Shown: positions 8,507 through 17,183 of the stretch, in pieces
How positions within the stretch are numbered: position 1 is the stretch's first letter
How the letters are laid out: every line of letters begins with the position of its first letter
NCBI GenBank assembly: GCA_012839095.1
Contig: DUOA01000129.1
Location: 1-49,532, forward strand
DNA: 49,532 bases
Source: Clostridiales bacterium
Lineage (GTDB): Bacteria > Bacillota > Clostridia > Caldicoprobacterales > DTU083
Reading direction: 5' to 3'
Notes under the pieces: generated by a model
What the model was told of the DNA's origin: nothing
The model's database searches: none
What the model saw: only the letters and a program-made list of their open reading frames with translations
Made by a program: the position numbers and the translations under genes

Positions 8507-9796
8507 TTGAAAAACAGAAAGAAGTACGCATTGGTAGGAACAGGCGGAAGAGCCAGATTCTTTTACACTGCTATTGTTGGCAGGTTTAAGGATACCTGTG
8601 AATTGGTGGGTTTTTGTGATATTAACCAAACACGCATGAACTATGCTAATAAGGTAATATCTGAAGAATATGGAGCAAGGCCTGTTAACACCTATACATT
8701 TGATCGTTTTGATGAAATGATCATAACCGAGAAACCTGATATTGTTATCGTTACCAGCATAGATCGGACTCATCATATATATATTACTCGCGCCATGGAA
8801 CTTGGATGCGATGTAATAACAGAGAAGCCCATGACAATTGACGAAGTAAAATGCCAGGCTATTCTGGATACAATAAAGAAGACGGGAAGAGATTTGAGGG
8901 TCACCTTCAATTATCGATATGCACCTCACAGCACCAAGGTCAGGGAGTTGATTATGAATGACACCATAGGAGATATCCTGTCGGTACATTTTGAATGGCT
9001 CCTGGACACAAATCATGGGGCTGATTACTTCAGACGCTGGCACAGAGACAAGAGAAACAGCGGAGGGCTTCTAGTCCATAAATCTACTCACCACTTTGAC
9101 CTTGTGAATTTCTGGCTGGCCGCTTATCCCAAAACTGTATTCAGTATGGGGGATCTTATGTTTTACGGACGGGAAAATGCCGAGAAGCGGGGGATAACAA
9201 GATTCTATTACCGGGCTCATGGAAGCGAAAATGCCAGTGATGATCATTTTGCCCTGCATATGAAGAACATTCCTCAGATGAAAGCTCTGTATCTAGATGC
9301 TGAGAAAGAGGATGGATATTTGCGGGATCAAAGTGTATTCGGCGATGGAATCAGCATAGAGGATACTATGGGAGTTATGGTTAGATATAGCAGCAATGCC
9401 ATATTAACATATTCATTAAATGCTTATATGCCATGGGAAGGGTTCAGAGTAGCGTTTAACGGAAATAAAGGCCGAATACAGATGACTGTTGTTGAAAAAG
9501 CCTATGTTAATGCAGGCGGTGATATTTCTGAGGAAGGGGCTGCAGAGAAGAAGTGCATAACAGTATTCCCGCTCTTTGATGCACCTTATGACGTTCTCAT
9601 TGAGGATGCTGAGGGAGGACATGGCGGCGGGGATCCGATTCTCCTGAATGATATATTTGGCGTGCCCGAAGAAGATCCTTTCCACAGAGCTGCCTCCCAT
9701 ATGGATGGAGCCATGTCAATACTTGTCGGCATAGCAGCCAATAAATCAATCAGAACTGGTTTGCCTGTTAATATCAAAGACCTGGTGGAGTTTTAG
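8507..9796 (+). CDS. Gfo/Idh/MocA family oxidoreductase
   Basis: NAD(P)-dependent dehydrogenase of 429 aa, likely acting on a sugar or sugar acid. The N-terminal Rossmann fold starts with YALVGTGGRARFF, a family-typical glycine motif. The EKPMTIDEV segment (residues about 105-113) holds the conserved Glu-Lys-Pro, and the C-terminal alpha/beta domain carries the HHFDLVNFW segment with a candidate catalytic His. Translation starts at TTG 8507, with GAGGAGG 7 bases upstream. It is first in a run with uxaC and uxaE and divergent from an AraC regulator, so its substrate is probably a hexuronate, its glycoside or a derivative. It could substitute for a classical fructuronate or tagaturonate reductase, which is not seen here, but that is a guess. 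Confidence 0.85.
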   Translation: MKNRKKYALVGTGGRARFFYTAIVGRFKDTCELVGFCDINQTRMNYANKVISEEYGARPVNTYTFDRFDEMIITEKPDIVIVTSIDRTHHIYITRAMELGCDVITEKPMTIDEVKCQAILDTIKKTGRDLRVTFNYRYAPHSTKVRELIMNDTIGDILSVHFEWLLDTNHGADYFRRWHRDKRNSGGLLVHKSTHHFDLVNFWLAAYPKTVFSMGDLMFYGRENAEKRGITRFYYRAHGSENASDDHFALHMKNIPQMKALYLDAEKEDGYLRDQSVFGDGISIEDTMGVMVRYSSNAILTYSLNAYMPWEGFRVAFNGNKGRIQMTVVEKAYVNAGGDISEEGAAEKKCITVFPLFDAPYDVLIEDAEGGHGGGDPILLNDIFGVPEEDPFHRAASHMDGAMSILVGIAANKSIRTGLPVNIKDLVEF

Positions 9797-9888
9797 TATT
9801 TTATAGTATAATAGGAATAACTTGAATCAAATTAAATCATAACTGGTTTCTAATCAAAAAATATGTCTACATGAAAGGTGGGTATACA

Positions 9889-11298
9889 TTGAAGGCATTT
9901 ATGGATCAGGACTTCCTTCTTAACAACGAAACTGCCAGAATTCTCTACCACAAATATGCTGCCGGGATGCCGATTGTGGATTACCATTGTCACATAAACC
10001 CGGCTGAGATTGCAGAAGATCGTCAATTTGACAATATTGCCCAGGTCTGGCTGGGAGGAGACCACTATAAATGGAGACTCATGCGTGCTTGTGGTGTTGA
10101 TGAACATTATGTGACAGGGGAAGCTGCAGATAAAGAGAAATTCAAGGAGTTTGCGCGAATACTGCCCAAGGCTGTCGGCAACCCGGTTTATCACTGGGCT
10201 CACCTGGAATTGCAGCGTTACTTCAACTGCCGGCTGCCGCTGAACGAATCCACAGCTGATGAAATATGGAATTTGTGCAACGCCCAGCTGAAAAGGAAGG
10301 ATTTATCAGTCAGAGGCATTATTAAGAAATCCAATGTTAAAGTTATTGTAACAACTGATGATCCCGTGGATGATCTGTCCCATCATAAAATAATAGCCGG
10401 TGATCCTTCTTTTGATACGGCAGTCTATCCCGGCTGGCGGCCGGACAGGCTTCTTAACATAGAGAGGGATGATTTCACAAGCTACCTTCAGCAGCTGGCC
10501 GAAGCAGCCGGGGAGAGGGCAATTGACAGTATGGCTGATTTATGCACTGCCTTGACCGGGCGCATGGATTTATTCCATGATGCAGGATGCCGAGCGAGCG
10601 ATCACGGTATTAACAAAATCGTCTACGCCCCGGCAAGCGATAAAGAAATAGACAGAATTCTTAAGAAGCGCATTTCAGGAGAACAGGTGAACAATGAGGA
10701 AGCAGATGCATTTCGTTGGTCTATGTTGCTGTTCCTGGGCGCAGAGTACCATAAACGGGGCTGGGTTATGGAAATTCATTTTGGTGCTGTCCGTAACAAC
10801 AATTCCAAGTGTTTTAGAACACTCGGCCCTGATACCGGATTTGATGCCATTAGCAACGAAAATTGCATGCCTGGTCTCAGCAGATTGCTGGATACTCTAA
10901 ATTCGCGGAACTGCCTGCCAAAGACAATGGTGTTTTCACTTAATCCCAATGACAATGAAGCAATTGTCACTACCCTGGGCTGTTTTCATGAGACGGGCAT
11001 TCCCGGTAAGATGCAGCATGGAACTGCCTGGTGGTTCAATGATAATATTACCGGTATGAAAGCTCAGATTACAAATCTTGCCAATATGTCAGTGCTGGGC
11101 AACTTCACAGGCATGCTCACCGATTCCCGCAGTTTTCTGTCTTATACAAGACACGAATATTTCCGCCGTATCCTGTGCAATCTGCTGGGAGAGTGGGTGG
11201 AAAACGGGGAGTATCCTGCTGACATGGACGCTTTGGGCAGTTTGGTTCAGGACATTTCATATAATAATGCTATGGAGTACTTTGGGTTCAATGATTAG
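9889..11298 (+). CDS. uxaC: Uronate isomerase (glucuronate/galacturonate isomerase)
   Basis: Interconverts D-glucuronate with D-fructuronate and D-galacturonate with D-tagaturonate, the entry step of hexuronate catabolism. The protein is 469 aa, the usual UxaC length. The start is TTG 9889, giving the typical N terminus MKAFMDQDFLLNNETARILY; AAAGGTGG lies just upstream and rules out the in-frame ATG at 9871. The amidohydrolase-fold metal-binding His-x-His appears as VDYHCHINP (residues about 28-36), and FGAVRNNNSKCF and TAWWFND are conserved UxaC segments. uxaE follows after 27 bases. Confidence 0.95.
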   Translation: MKAFMDQDFLLNNETARILYHKYAAGMPIVDYHCHINPAEIAEDRQFDNIAQVWLGGDHYKWRLMRACGVDEHYVTGEAADKEKFKEFARILPKAVGNPVYHWAHLELQRYFNCRLPLNESTADEIWNLCNAQLKRKDLSVRGIIKKSNVKVIVTTDDPVDDLSHHKIIAGDPSFDTAVYPGWRPDRLLNIERDDFTSYLQQLAEAAGERAIDSMADLCTALTGRMDLFHDAGCRASDHGINKIVYAPASDKEIDRILKKRISGEQVNNEEADAFRWSMLLFLGAEYHKRGWVMEIHFGAVRNNNSKCFRTLGPDTGFDAISNENCMPGLSRLLDTLNSRNCLPKTMVFSLNPNDNEAIVTTLGCFHETGIPGKMQHGTAWWFNDNITGMKAQITNLANMSVLGNFTGMLTDSRSFLSYTRHEYFRRILCNLLGEWVENGEYPADMDALGSLVQDISYNNAMEYFGFND

Positions 11299-11325
11299 TA
11301 AAGCAGTCTGAAAAGGAGAATGAAA

Positions 11326-12798
11326 ATGGATAATACTATGAAAGCTCTTCCTTTCGACTTTACACAATATGACTGTCGTCTTTATCCTGCTTCAGTGAAC
11401 AGGATGGATGACGGCGGCTGGGCATTTATGGCTGAAAAGGATGGAGAAGATCTATTAATCGTAATGGGATCTCAAGCGGGAGAATTCAAGGGCAGATCTT
11501 TTAGAAACGGCGCTTTTAATTGCGTGGAAGCATCCCTCAGTGCAGCCAATGCCAAAACGCTGCGCAAGAAATTTCCCTTTACAGCCCCTGTTCCTGTTCT
11601 GCGCAGGGACCGCTCCTTTGGACTGGGAGACCGTCTGGGCATAGCAGGTGAAGGGCATTTGCAGGCTGTTGATGAGTATAATGCATATCCTGTACTGGCT
11701 CAGCAATCCATCCGGGAGCTTGATTTAACACACCGCGGCTATGAAGATGTATTGGATGCAGCAAGCTGGGCTGTATTCAGGCATGGCTACAGAAAAGGCT
11801 TTGGTGCAGACGGGGATCACCTTAAGAAACCGGAAGAGGTGGAATATGCTCTTGAGCTGGGATTTACCATGATTACACTGGACTGCAGCGAGCATATAAG
11901 AAGCGATGTCAATGACATGAGCCCGGAGCAGGCAGCTGATGAATGCCTGCTTACTGATGAGCTGAAAGAATGCTACCTGGATCAACATTTTGATGTAGGT
12001 GAAGGAAATGTAATTACATTCGATGAGGACTCCCTGCGCCGCTGTGTACTTATCTACAGTAAAGCAGTTGAGTTTGTTTCAGATATATTTAAGAAATATA
12101 TATCCGGTAAAACCGATCAAGTGGATTTCGAAGTCTCCATTGATGAGACTCCTACTCCGACCCTGCCCTTGCAGCACTATTTTGTAGCAAATGAGCTGCT
12201 GAAGCGCGGTGTGAAAATTGCCACCCTAGCTCCCCGATTTTGCGGAGAGTTTCAAAAGGGCGTGGATTACATAGGAGATGTAGACCGGTTTGATTCCGAG
12301 ATGAAGGTTCATGCAGCTATAGCCAGGCACTTTGGTTATAAGCTCAGTATTCATTCAGGCTCGGATAAGTTTTCAGTATTCTCTTCAATCGGTAAGCATA
12401 CCAAAGGCCGTTTCCACGTAAAGACTGCCGGCACCAGTTGGCTGGTGGCTATGCAGGTAGTTGCCGAGACAGATCCTTACCTTTACAGAGAAGTGCATAA
12501 ATATGCCCTGACGAGCTTTGAAAAGGCGCAAAAATACTATCATGTGAGCACTGATATAACAAAAATACCTGATGTAGATACGATGGAGGATAAAGACCTG
12601 CCAGGATTGTTCTCTCAGAATGATGCCCGTCAGCTTATTCATATTACTTACGGCTTCATTCTTTCGGATAAGGACGATAAGGGAAACTTCCTTTTCCGCG
12701 ACAGGCTGTATGCTCTGTGGCACAAAAACAAAGAACTGTATGTAAAGCATCTGAAAGAGCATATTGGCAGGCATCTTGAATTGCTTTGCGAGGGATGA
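11326..12798 (+). CDS. uxaE: Tagaturonate epimerase (UxaE family)
   Basis: Member of the UxaE family first characterised in Thermotoga, which epimerises D-tagaturonate to D-fructuronate so that galacturonate and glucuronate routes merge without a dedicated tagaturonate reductase. The 490-aa protein contains segments I associate with this family, such as RDRSFGLGDRLGIAG, FRHGYRKGFGADGDHLKK, LDCSEHI and SIHSGSDKFSVF. The start is ATG 11326; an ATG at 11320 touches the AAGGAG ribosome site. The position just after uxaC supports the role. Reductase (uxuB), dehydratase (uxuA) and KDG kinase or aldolase are not in the window. Confidence 0.87.
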   Translation: MDNTMKALPFDFTQYDCRLYPASVNRMDDGGWAFMAEKDGEDLLIVMGSQAGEFKGRSFRNGAFNCVEASLSAANAKTLRKKFPFTAPVPVLRRDRSFGLGDRLGIAGEGHLQAVDEYNAYPVLAQQSIRELDLTHRGYEDVLDAASWAVFRHGYRKGFGADGDHLKKPEEVEYALELGFTMITLDCSEHIRSDVNDMSPEQAADECLLTDELKECYLDQHFDVGEGNVITFDEDSLRRCVLIYSKAVEFVSDIFKKYISGKTDQVDFEVSIDETPTPTLPLQHYFVANELLKRGVKIATLAPRFCGEFQKGVDYIGDVDRFDSEMKVHAAIARHFGYKLSIHSGSDKFSVFSSIGKHTKGRFHVKTAGTSWLVAMQVVAETDPYLYREVHKYALTSFEKAQKYYHVSTDITKIPDVDTMEDKDLPGLFSQNDARQLIHITYGFILSDKDDKGNFLFRDRLYALWHKNKELYVKHLKEHIGRHLELLCEG

Positions 12799-12854
12799 AG
12801 AACCGGGTCATATCTAATTTTTTCACGTTTTAAATAAAAACTTTTGTACTATAT

Positions 12855-12884
12855 GTTACATAAATCCTGCATATGTGCTATAAT
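12855..12884 (+). promoter_or_regulatory. Putative promoter of the rnf operon (extended -10)
   Basis: TGCTATAAT ending at 12884 is an extended -10 element. The -35 region (GTTACA at 12855-12860) is imperfect, with 18-base spacing. It lies 112 bases before rnfC and after the uxaE stop. Confidence 0.6.
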
Positions 12885-12910
12885 ATCATTTGTTAATAGT
12901 CAGCTTATAA

Positions 12911-12943
12911 ATAACCTGAAGAAACCCTGTTTCCTAGGGTTAT
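12911..12943 (+). promoter_or_regulatory. rnf leader with two mutually exclusive hairpins
   Basis: The 3' arm AGGGTTAT (12936-12943) can pair either with AACCCT (12923-12928), a short hairpin followed by TTTT, or with the upstream ATAACC (12911-12916). The first would act as a weak terminator, the second would prevent it. This resembles an attenuator in form only; no known riboswitch motif is recognisable. Confidence 0.3.
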
Positions 12944-12995
12944 TTTCATGTTTTAGCAATGACACAATTTTAACAAATGGATAGAGGTGTAACAC

Positions 12996-14336
12996 TTGTT
13001 CAACAAACTGCTCTCTTTCACAGGAGGAATATACCCTCCTGAAAACAAGCACCTTACCGAAAACAAGGCGATTGAACTATGCGATGTTCCTGAGATCGTC
13101 ACTATACCTCTCAAGCAGCACATAGGCGCACCATGTGACGCTTTGGTCAAAAAGGGTGACAAGGTCAGACTGGGCCAGAAAATAGGACAACCCAGAGGAT
13201 TTGTCAGTGCCCCTGTCCATTCCAGCGTTTCAGGTGAGGTTAAGTCAATTGAGATAGTCGATTTACCCAATGGAAGTAAGGCACCGGCTGTTATAATTGT
13301 CAATGACGGTCAGGACACGCCTGACGAATCAATAAAACCGGATAATGCAGAGCGGCTGAGTGCGGACGCTTTGAAAAGCATTGTGACGGAGGCCGGCATA
13401 GTAGGCATGGGCGGGGCTGCATTCCCGACACATGTAAAACTGTCTCCTCCCGATGACAGGAAAATAGATATACTCTTGCTGAACGGTGCTGAATGTGAGC
13501 CCTTTCTGACATCTGATTATCGGTTGATGATTGAGCATCCGGATGACATACTTTATGGCTTGAAAGTTATCAGAAAGATTCTGGGCGGAGTATCCAGGAT
13601 ATACATTGGCATTGAGGATAACAAGCCTCAGGCAATTAAGCAGATGACAGCAGCTGCAAAAAACGAGAATGACATACAAGTTGTTACTCTGCGAACCAAA
13701 TATCCGCAGGGAGCAGAAAAACAGCTGATCTATGCCATAACCGGACGCCAGGTTCCCTCCGGAGGTTTGCCGATGGATGTGGGAGCAGTGGTGCAGAATG
13801 TGGGAACAGCAGCTGCAATTGCCTTCGCAGTAAGGGACGGCTTACCTCTTTACAGGAAGCTGGTTACTGTTTCAGGCGGAGCTGTCCGGGAACAGAAAAA
13901 CCTTATGGTACGAATAGGAACATCCTTCCGGGAAGTCATTGATTTCTGCGGGGGCTGGACGGAAGAACCGGCTAAAGTGATAAACGGCGGACCTATGATG
14001 GGGGTTGCCCAGTATACCCTGGATGTGCCTGTTACCAAGGAAACTTCCGGTATACTGCTCTTTACAAAAGAGGAAGCGGCTGTCAGGGAAGTATCCAACT
14101 GCATTCGCTGTGGACGATGCATTTCCGTGTGTCCAATCCATCTGATGCCTCTTACCATCAGTGCCCGATCCCTTGCAGGAAATTATGAGGAAGCCGACAA
14201 GCTTCATGCCATGGATTGCGTTGAATGCGGCAGCTGCTCCTATATCTGTCCCGCATCAAGGCCATTGCTGCACTCCATTCAGATGGCGAAGAAAGAAATC
14301 ATGGAAGAAAGAAAACGGAGAGCTCAGGCAAAATAA
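12996..14336 (+). CDS. rnfC: Rnf complex subunit C (NADH-binding, Fe-S)
   Basis: Peripheral subunit of the ion-pumping ferredoxin:NAD+ oxidoreductase; it is thought to carry the NAD(H) site. The 446-aa chain shows the RnfC N-terminal domain (FTGGIYPPENK), a Complex I 51-kDa-like flavin/NADH domain with VGMGGAAFPTHVK and NGAECEPFLTSDYRLM, and an SLBB region. Two [4Fe-4S] motifs follow near the C terminus: CIRCGRCISVCP and CVECGSCSYICP. Translation starts at TTG 12996 with GAGGTG 6 bases upstream. First gene of rnfCDGEAB, the usual clostridial order. Confidence 0.96.
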   Translation: MFNKLLSFTGGIYPPENKHLTENKAIELCDVPEIVTIPLKQHIGAPCDALVKKGDKVRLGQKIGQPRGFVSAPVHSSVSGEVKSIEIVDLPNGSKAPAVIIVNDGQDTPDESIKPDNAERLSADALKSIVTEAGIVGMGGAAFPTHVKLSPPDDRKIDILLLNGAECEPFLTSDYRLMIEHPDDILYGLKVIRKILGGVSRIYIGIEDNKPQAIKQMTAAAKNENDIQVVTLRTKYPQGAEKQLIYAITGRQVPSGGLPMDVGAVVQNVGTAAAIAFAVRDGLPLYRKLVTVSGGAVREQKNLMVRIGTSFREVIDFCGGWTEEPAKVINGGPMMGVAQYTLDVPVTKETSGILLFTKEEAAVREVSNCIRCGRCISVCPIHLMPLTISARSLAGNYEEADKLHAMDCVECGSCSYICPASRPLLHSIQMAKKEIMEERKRRAQAK

Positions 14337-14409
14337 GCAGCTCATTCATGATTAACAGCCTGAAAGAAATCAGTAAGATATATACAACAGGTAGGTTGGA
14401 GGGTTTGGT

Positions 14410-15411
14410 ATGAATTTTTTCACGGTTTCAGCATCTCCCCATATCAGAACGCGGGAATCAACCTCCAGAATTATGCTGGATGTTGTCATTGCATTGATAC
14501 CGGCTGGTATTGCATCAATATGGTTTTTTGGAGTAAAAACGCTTTGGATTATTTTACTGGGCACAACAGCTGCAGTACTGACAGAACTGTTAATTCAAAA
14601 GCTGATGAAAAAGCCGGTTACAATAGGCGATTGCAGCGCAGTGGTCACCGGAATTTTGCTGGCATATAATCTGCCTCCCAGTGCACCCTGGTGGCTTCCT
14701 GTGATTGGCTCAATAATTGCTGTCGCCCTTGTCAAACAAGCATTTGGAGGGCTGGGCCATAATTTTATGAATCCTGCCCTGGCAGCACGGGCAATCTTAA
14801 TGGCAAGCTGGCCGGTACGCATGACATACTGGATCAAACCGGGGCCGGATGCGGTCAGTTCATCAACCCCCCTTGCATTACTGAAAGCTGTTGATGCAAT
14901 CAGCAATGCTACCAGCGGGGCTACCAGCGGGGCCACAAGCGGTGCTACTGCAGCAAGCATAGAGCTTCCTTCCTTATGGGATGTTCTCATAGGAAATATC
15001 GGGGGAACTATAGGAGAAGTATCTTCGCTTGCACTTCTGCTGGGAGCTGCCTATTTGTTGATCCGGGGTGTCATAAGCTGGAGGATTCCCCTGACTTATA
15101 TTGCCACAACCTTTTTATTCACTTTTATTGCGAATGGTTTTGAATTGTATAATGCATTTTATGAGTTGTTTCTTGGCGGTCTTCTCTTAGGTGCCTTTTT
15201 TATGGCAACAGACTATTCCTCATCTCCGGTTACTCCGCTCGGCCAGTTTATAATGGGTGCCGGGTGCGGAATTCTTACTGCGGTTATTCGAATTTACGGG
15301 GGCTATCCGGAAGGGGTCAGCTATTCCATCCTGCTGATGAACGTAGCCACACCATTGATTGAGAAATATACTCGGCCGAGAATATTTGGGGAGGTGCGAA
15401 GTCATGCCTGA
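14410..15411 (+). CDS. rnfD: Rnf complex subunit D (membrane flavoprotein)
   Basis: Integral membrane subunit of 333 aa that in this family binds a covalent FMN on a Thr within an S/T-x-A/S-T-P context. Here the matching segment is DAVSSSTPLALLK, with Thr153 as the candidate. About nine hydrophobic segments are visible, including the conserved GGLGHNFMNPALAARA. Just after the flavin site is an unusual tandem ATSG repeat (residues 167-180, DNA 14908-14949) that produces three SGAT motifs in a row. GGAGGG is 6 bases before the ATG. The 3' end overlaps rnfG by 8 bases, indicating coupling. Confidence 0.95.
   Translation: MNFFTVSASPHIRTRESTSRIMLDVVIALIPAGIASIWFFGVKTLWIILLGTTAAVLTELLIQKLMKKPVTIGDCSAVVTGILLAYNLPPSAPWWLPVIGSIIAVALVKQAFGGLGHNFMNPALAARAILMASWPVRMTYWIKPGPDAVSSSTPLALLKAVDAISNATSGATSGATSGATAASIELPSLWDVLIGNIGGTIGEVSSLALLLGAAYLLIRGVISWRIPLTYIATTFLFTFIANGFELYNAFYELFLGGLLLGAFFMATDYSSSPVTPLGQFIMGAGCGILTAVIRIYGGYPEGVSYSILLMNVATPLIEKYTRPRIFGEVRSHA
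14908..14949 (+). repeat. 12-bp tandem repeat inside rnfD (Ala-Thr-Ser-Gly units)
   Basis: Two identical copies of GCTACCAGCGGG (14908-14919 and 14920-14931) are followed by a third copy (14932-14943) with three base changes, all synonymous, and a partial fourth. The preceding 12 bases, encoding Ala-Ile-Ser-Asn, look like a decayed unit. The repeat is in frame and lies beyond the flavin-attachment threonine. Confidence 0.9.
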
Positions 15412-15955
15412 AACCTTAAAAATGGGACTTAAGCTGCTGCTTATAACTGCAGTGGCAACTTTTGCCCTGGCCCTGACACATATGATTACAAAAGAGCCAA
15501 TACAGATTCAGGCTGCAAAAGCCGATGACATGGCCAGAGCATCCGTGCTGGATAATGTTGATGAGTTTGTTCCAGTGGAGTTTTCAGAAAAGGAGCATCC
15601 CAATATTCTGGAAGCCCATGAGGGAAGAATAAACGGTGATACAAAGGGATATACCCTTAAGACAACAAATCGCGGATACGGAGGAGAGCTTATTGTTATC
15701 GTCGGTATTGATTCAAACGGAAAAGTAAGCGGCATACAGATAGCACAGCATTCCGAGACACCAGGCCTGGGAAGCAAGGTCCTGGAACCGAAATTTTATG
15801 AACAATATAAAGGCATGACTGCTGACGACAGTATAGAGGATGACAGCATTTCCGGCATAACCGGTGCAACCGTTTCCTCGAAGGCAGTTACCGGTGCTGT
15901 AAATTATGCAATCGACTTTTACCTGACAGAACTGGCTGGAGGTGACAATCAATGA
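15404..15955 (+). CDS. rnfG: Rnf complex subunit G (covalent FMN protein)
   Basis: Electron-transfer subunit of 183 aa with one N-terminal membrane anchor (residues about 8-25, LKLLLITAVATFALALTH) and an extracytoplasmic FMN-binding domain. The flavinylation motif is SGITGATVSSKAV, with Thr156 as the expected phosphoester attachment site. The start is ATG 15404, with GGGGAGG about 10 bases upstream, inside the last codons of rnfD; the frame is open upstream to 15359 but that is rnfD sequence. The stop overlaps the rnfE start as ATGA. Confidence 0.95.
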   Translation: MPETLKMGLKLLLITAVATFALALTHMITKEPIQIQAAKADDMARASVLDNVDEFVPVEFSEKEHPNILEAHEGRINGDTKGYTLKTTNRGYGGELIVIVGIDSNGKVSGIQIAQHSETPGLGSKVLEPKFYEQYKGMTADDSIEDDSISGITGATVSSKAVTGAVNYAIDFYLTELAGGDNQ

Positions 15956-16563
15956 AAGTAAAGGATATATTGGTAAACGGCATAGTCAGGGAAAATCCCA
16001 CCTTCAGACTGGTTCTGGGCATGTGCCCTACTCTGGCAGTTACTACCGCTGCTATTAACGGAGTTGCCATGGGTGCTGCGGTAATATTCGTATTGGCTGC
16101 CTCCAATTTGGTTATCTCCCTGCTTAGAAATTTCATACCCGACAAAGTGAGGATTCCTGCTTTTGTCGTTATCATTGCCGCATTTGTTACCATTGTAGGT
16201 ATGCTTATGGAAGCCTTTGTACCTGAATTGTTCGAGGCTTTGGGCTTATTCATCCCTCTGATTGTCGTAAACTGCATTATACTTGCGAGGGCGGAATCAT
16301 TTGCGTCCAAAAACAATCCCTTCTACTCTCTGATAGACGGGATTGGTATGGGTCTTGGCTTTACTATTGCCCTGACAATTCTGGGAGCTATCAGAGAACT
16401 ATTGGGAGCGGGTTCGATATTTGGTATGCCGGTTTTCGGACAAGGCTTCGAGCCTGCTGTTATAATGATACTTCCGCCAGGTGCTTTTATTACACTGGGC
16501 ACTTTGCTGGCTTTGTTGAACAAACTGGATGAGAAACGGCAAAAACAAGCACGACAGGCTTAG
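15952..16563 (+). CDS. rnfE: Rnf complex subunit E
   Basis: Six-helix membrane subunit of 203 aa, paralogous to RnfA. The N terminus NGIVRENPTFRLVLGMCPTLAVT holds the conserved Cys of the half-membrane FeS site shared by RnfA and RnfE, and a second Cys lies in PLIVVNCIILARAE. Together RnfA and RnfE bind one iron centre between them and pass electrons across the membrane. The start overlaps the rnfG stop by four bases. Confidence 0.95.
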   Translation: MKVKDILVNGIVRENPTFRLVLGMCPTLAVTTAAINGVAMGAAVIFVLAASNLVISLLRNFIPDKVRIPAFVVIIAAFVTIVGMLMEAFVPELFEALGLFIPLIVVNCIILARAESFASKNNPFYSLIDGIGMGLGFTIALTILGAIRELLGAGSIFGMPVFGQGFEPAVIMILPPGAFITLGTLLALLNKLDEKRQKQARQA

Positions 16564-16577
16564 TAAACGAAGGGGGT

Positions 16578-17171
16578 ATGGATGTGGATTATTTAGGAAA
16601 GATATTTATTATTCTATTGAGTTCCATATTGATTAATAATTTCATTTTGTCACGCTTTCTTGGAATTTGTCCCTTCCTGGGAGTATCCCAGAAGATTTCA
16701 ACTGCAGTGGGTATGGGAGCGGCAGTAACTTTTGTAATGGCTTTGGCTTCAGTAATAACATATCTGGCTCATTACTTCCTGCTGGAGCCATTGGGCATGG
16801 AGTACATGCAGACCCTGGCCTTTATCCTTATCATAGCAGCATTGGTACAATTTGTAGAAATGGTTATACAAAAGACGAGCCCGTCGCTCTATCAGGCCTT
16901 AGGTGTATATCTGCCTTTAATTACAACCAATTGTGCCGTTTTAGGTGTAGCTATACTTAATATCAATGAAAAGTATGACCTTTTTCAGACATTGATAAAC
17001 GGCATTGGAGGAGCATTGGGCTTTACACTGGCAATCGTATTGTTTGCCGGTATTCGTGAAAGGTTGGAGACGGCCGATATTCCTGAGCCTTTTAAGGGAT
17101 TTCCCATTGCCATGATAACGGCTGGCCTTATGTCGGTTGCATTCCTGGGATTTCAAGGATTAATAAAATAA
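16578..17171 (+). CDS. rnfA: Rnf complex subunit A
   Basis: Six-helix membrane subunit of 197 aa with family segments NNFILSRFLGICPFLGVS and PLITTNCAVLGVA, containing the Cys residues that with RnfE ligate the intramembrane iron centre. The AGGGGG ribosome site ends one base before ATG 16578, so the in-frame GTG at 16584, which gives the shorter start MDYLGKIF, may be the true initiator. The gene follows rnfE after 14 bases. Confidence 0.94.
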   Translation: MDVDYLGKIFIILLSSILINNFILSRFLGICPFLGVSQKISTAVGMGAAVTFVMALASVITYLAHYFLLEPLGMEYMQTLAFILIIAALVQFVEMVIQKTSPSLYQALGVYLPLITTNCAVLGVAILNINEKYDLFQTLINGIGGALGFTLAIVLFAGIRERLETADIPEPFKGFPIAMITAGLMSVAFLGFQGLIK

Positions 17172-17183
17172 GGGGAGATTGAT

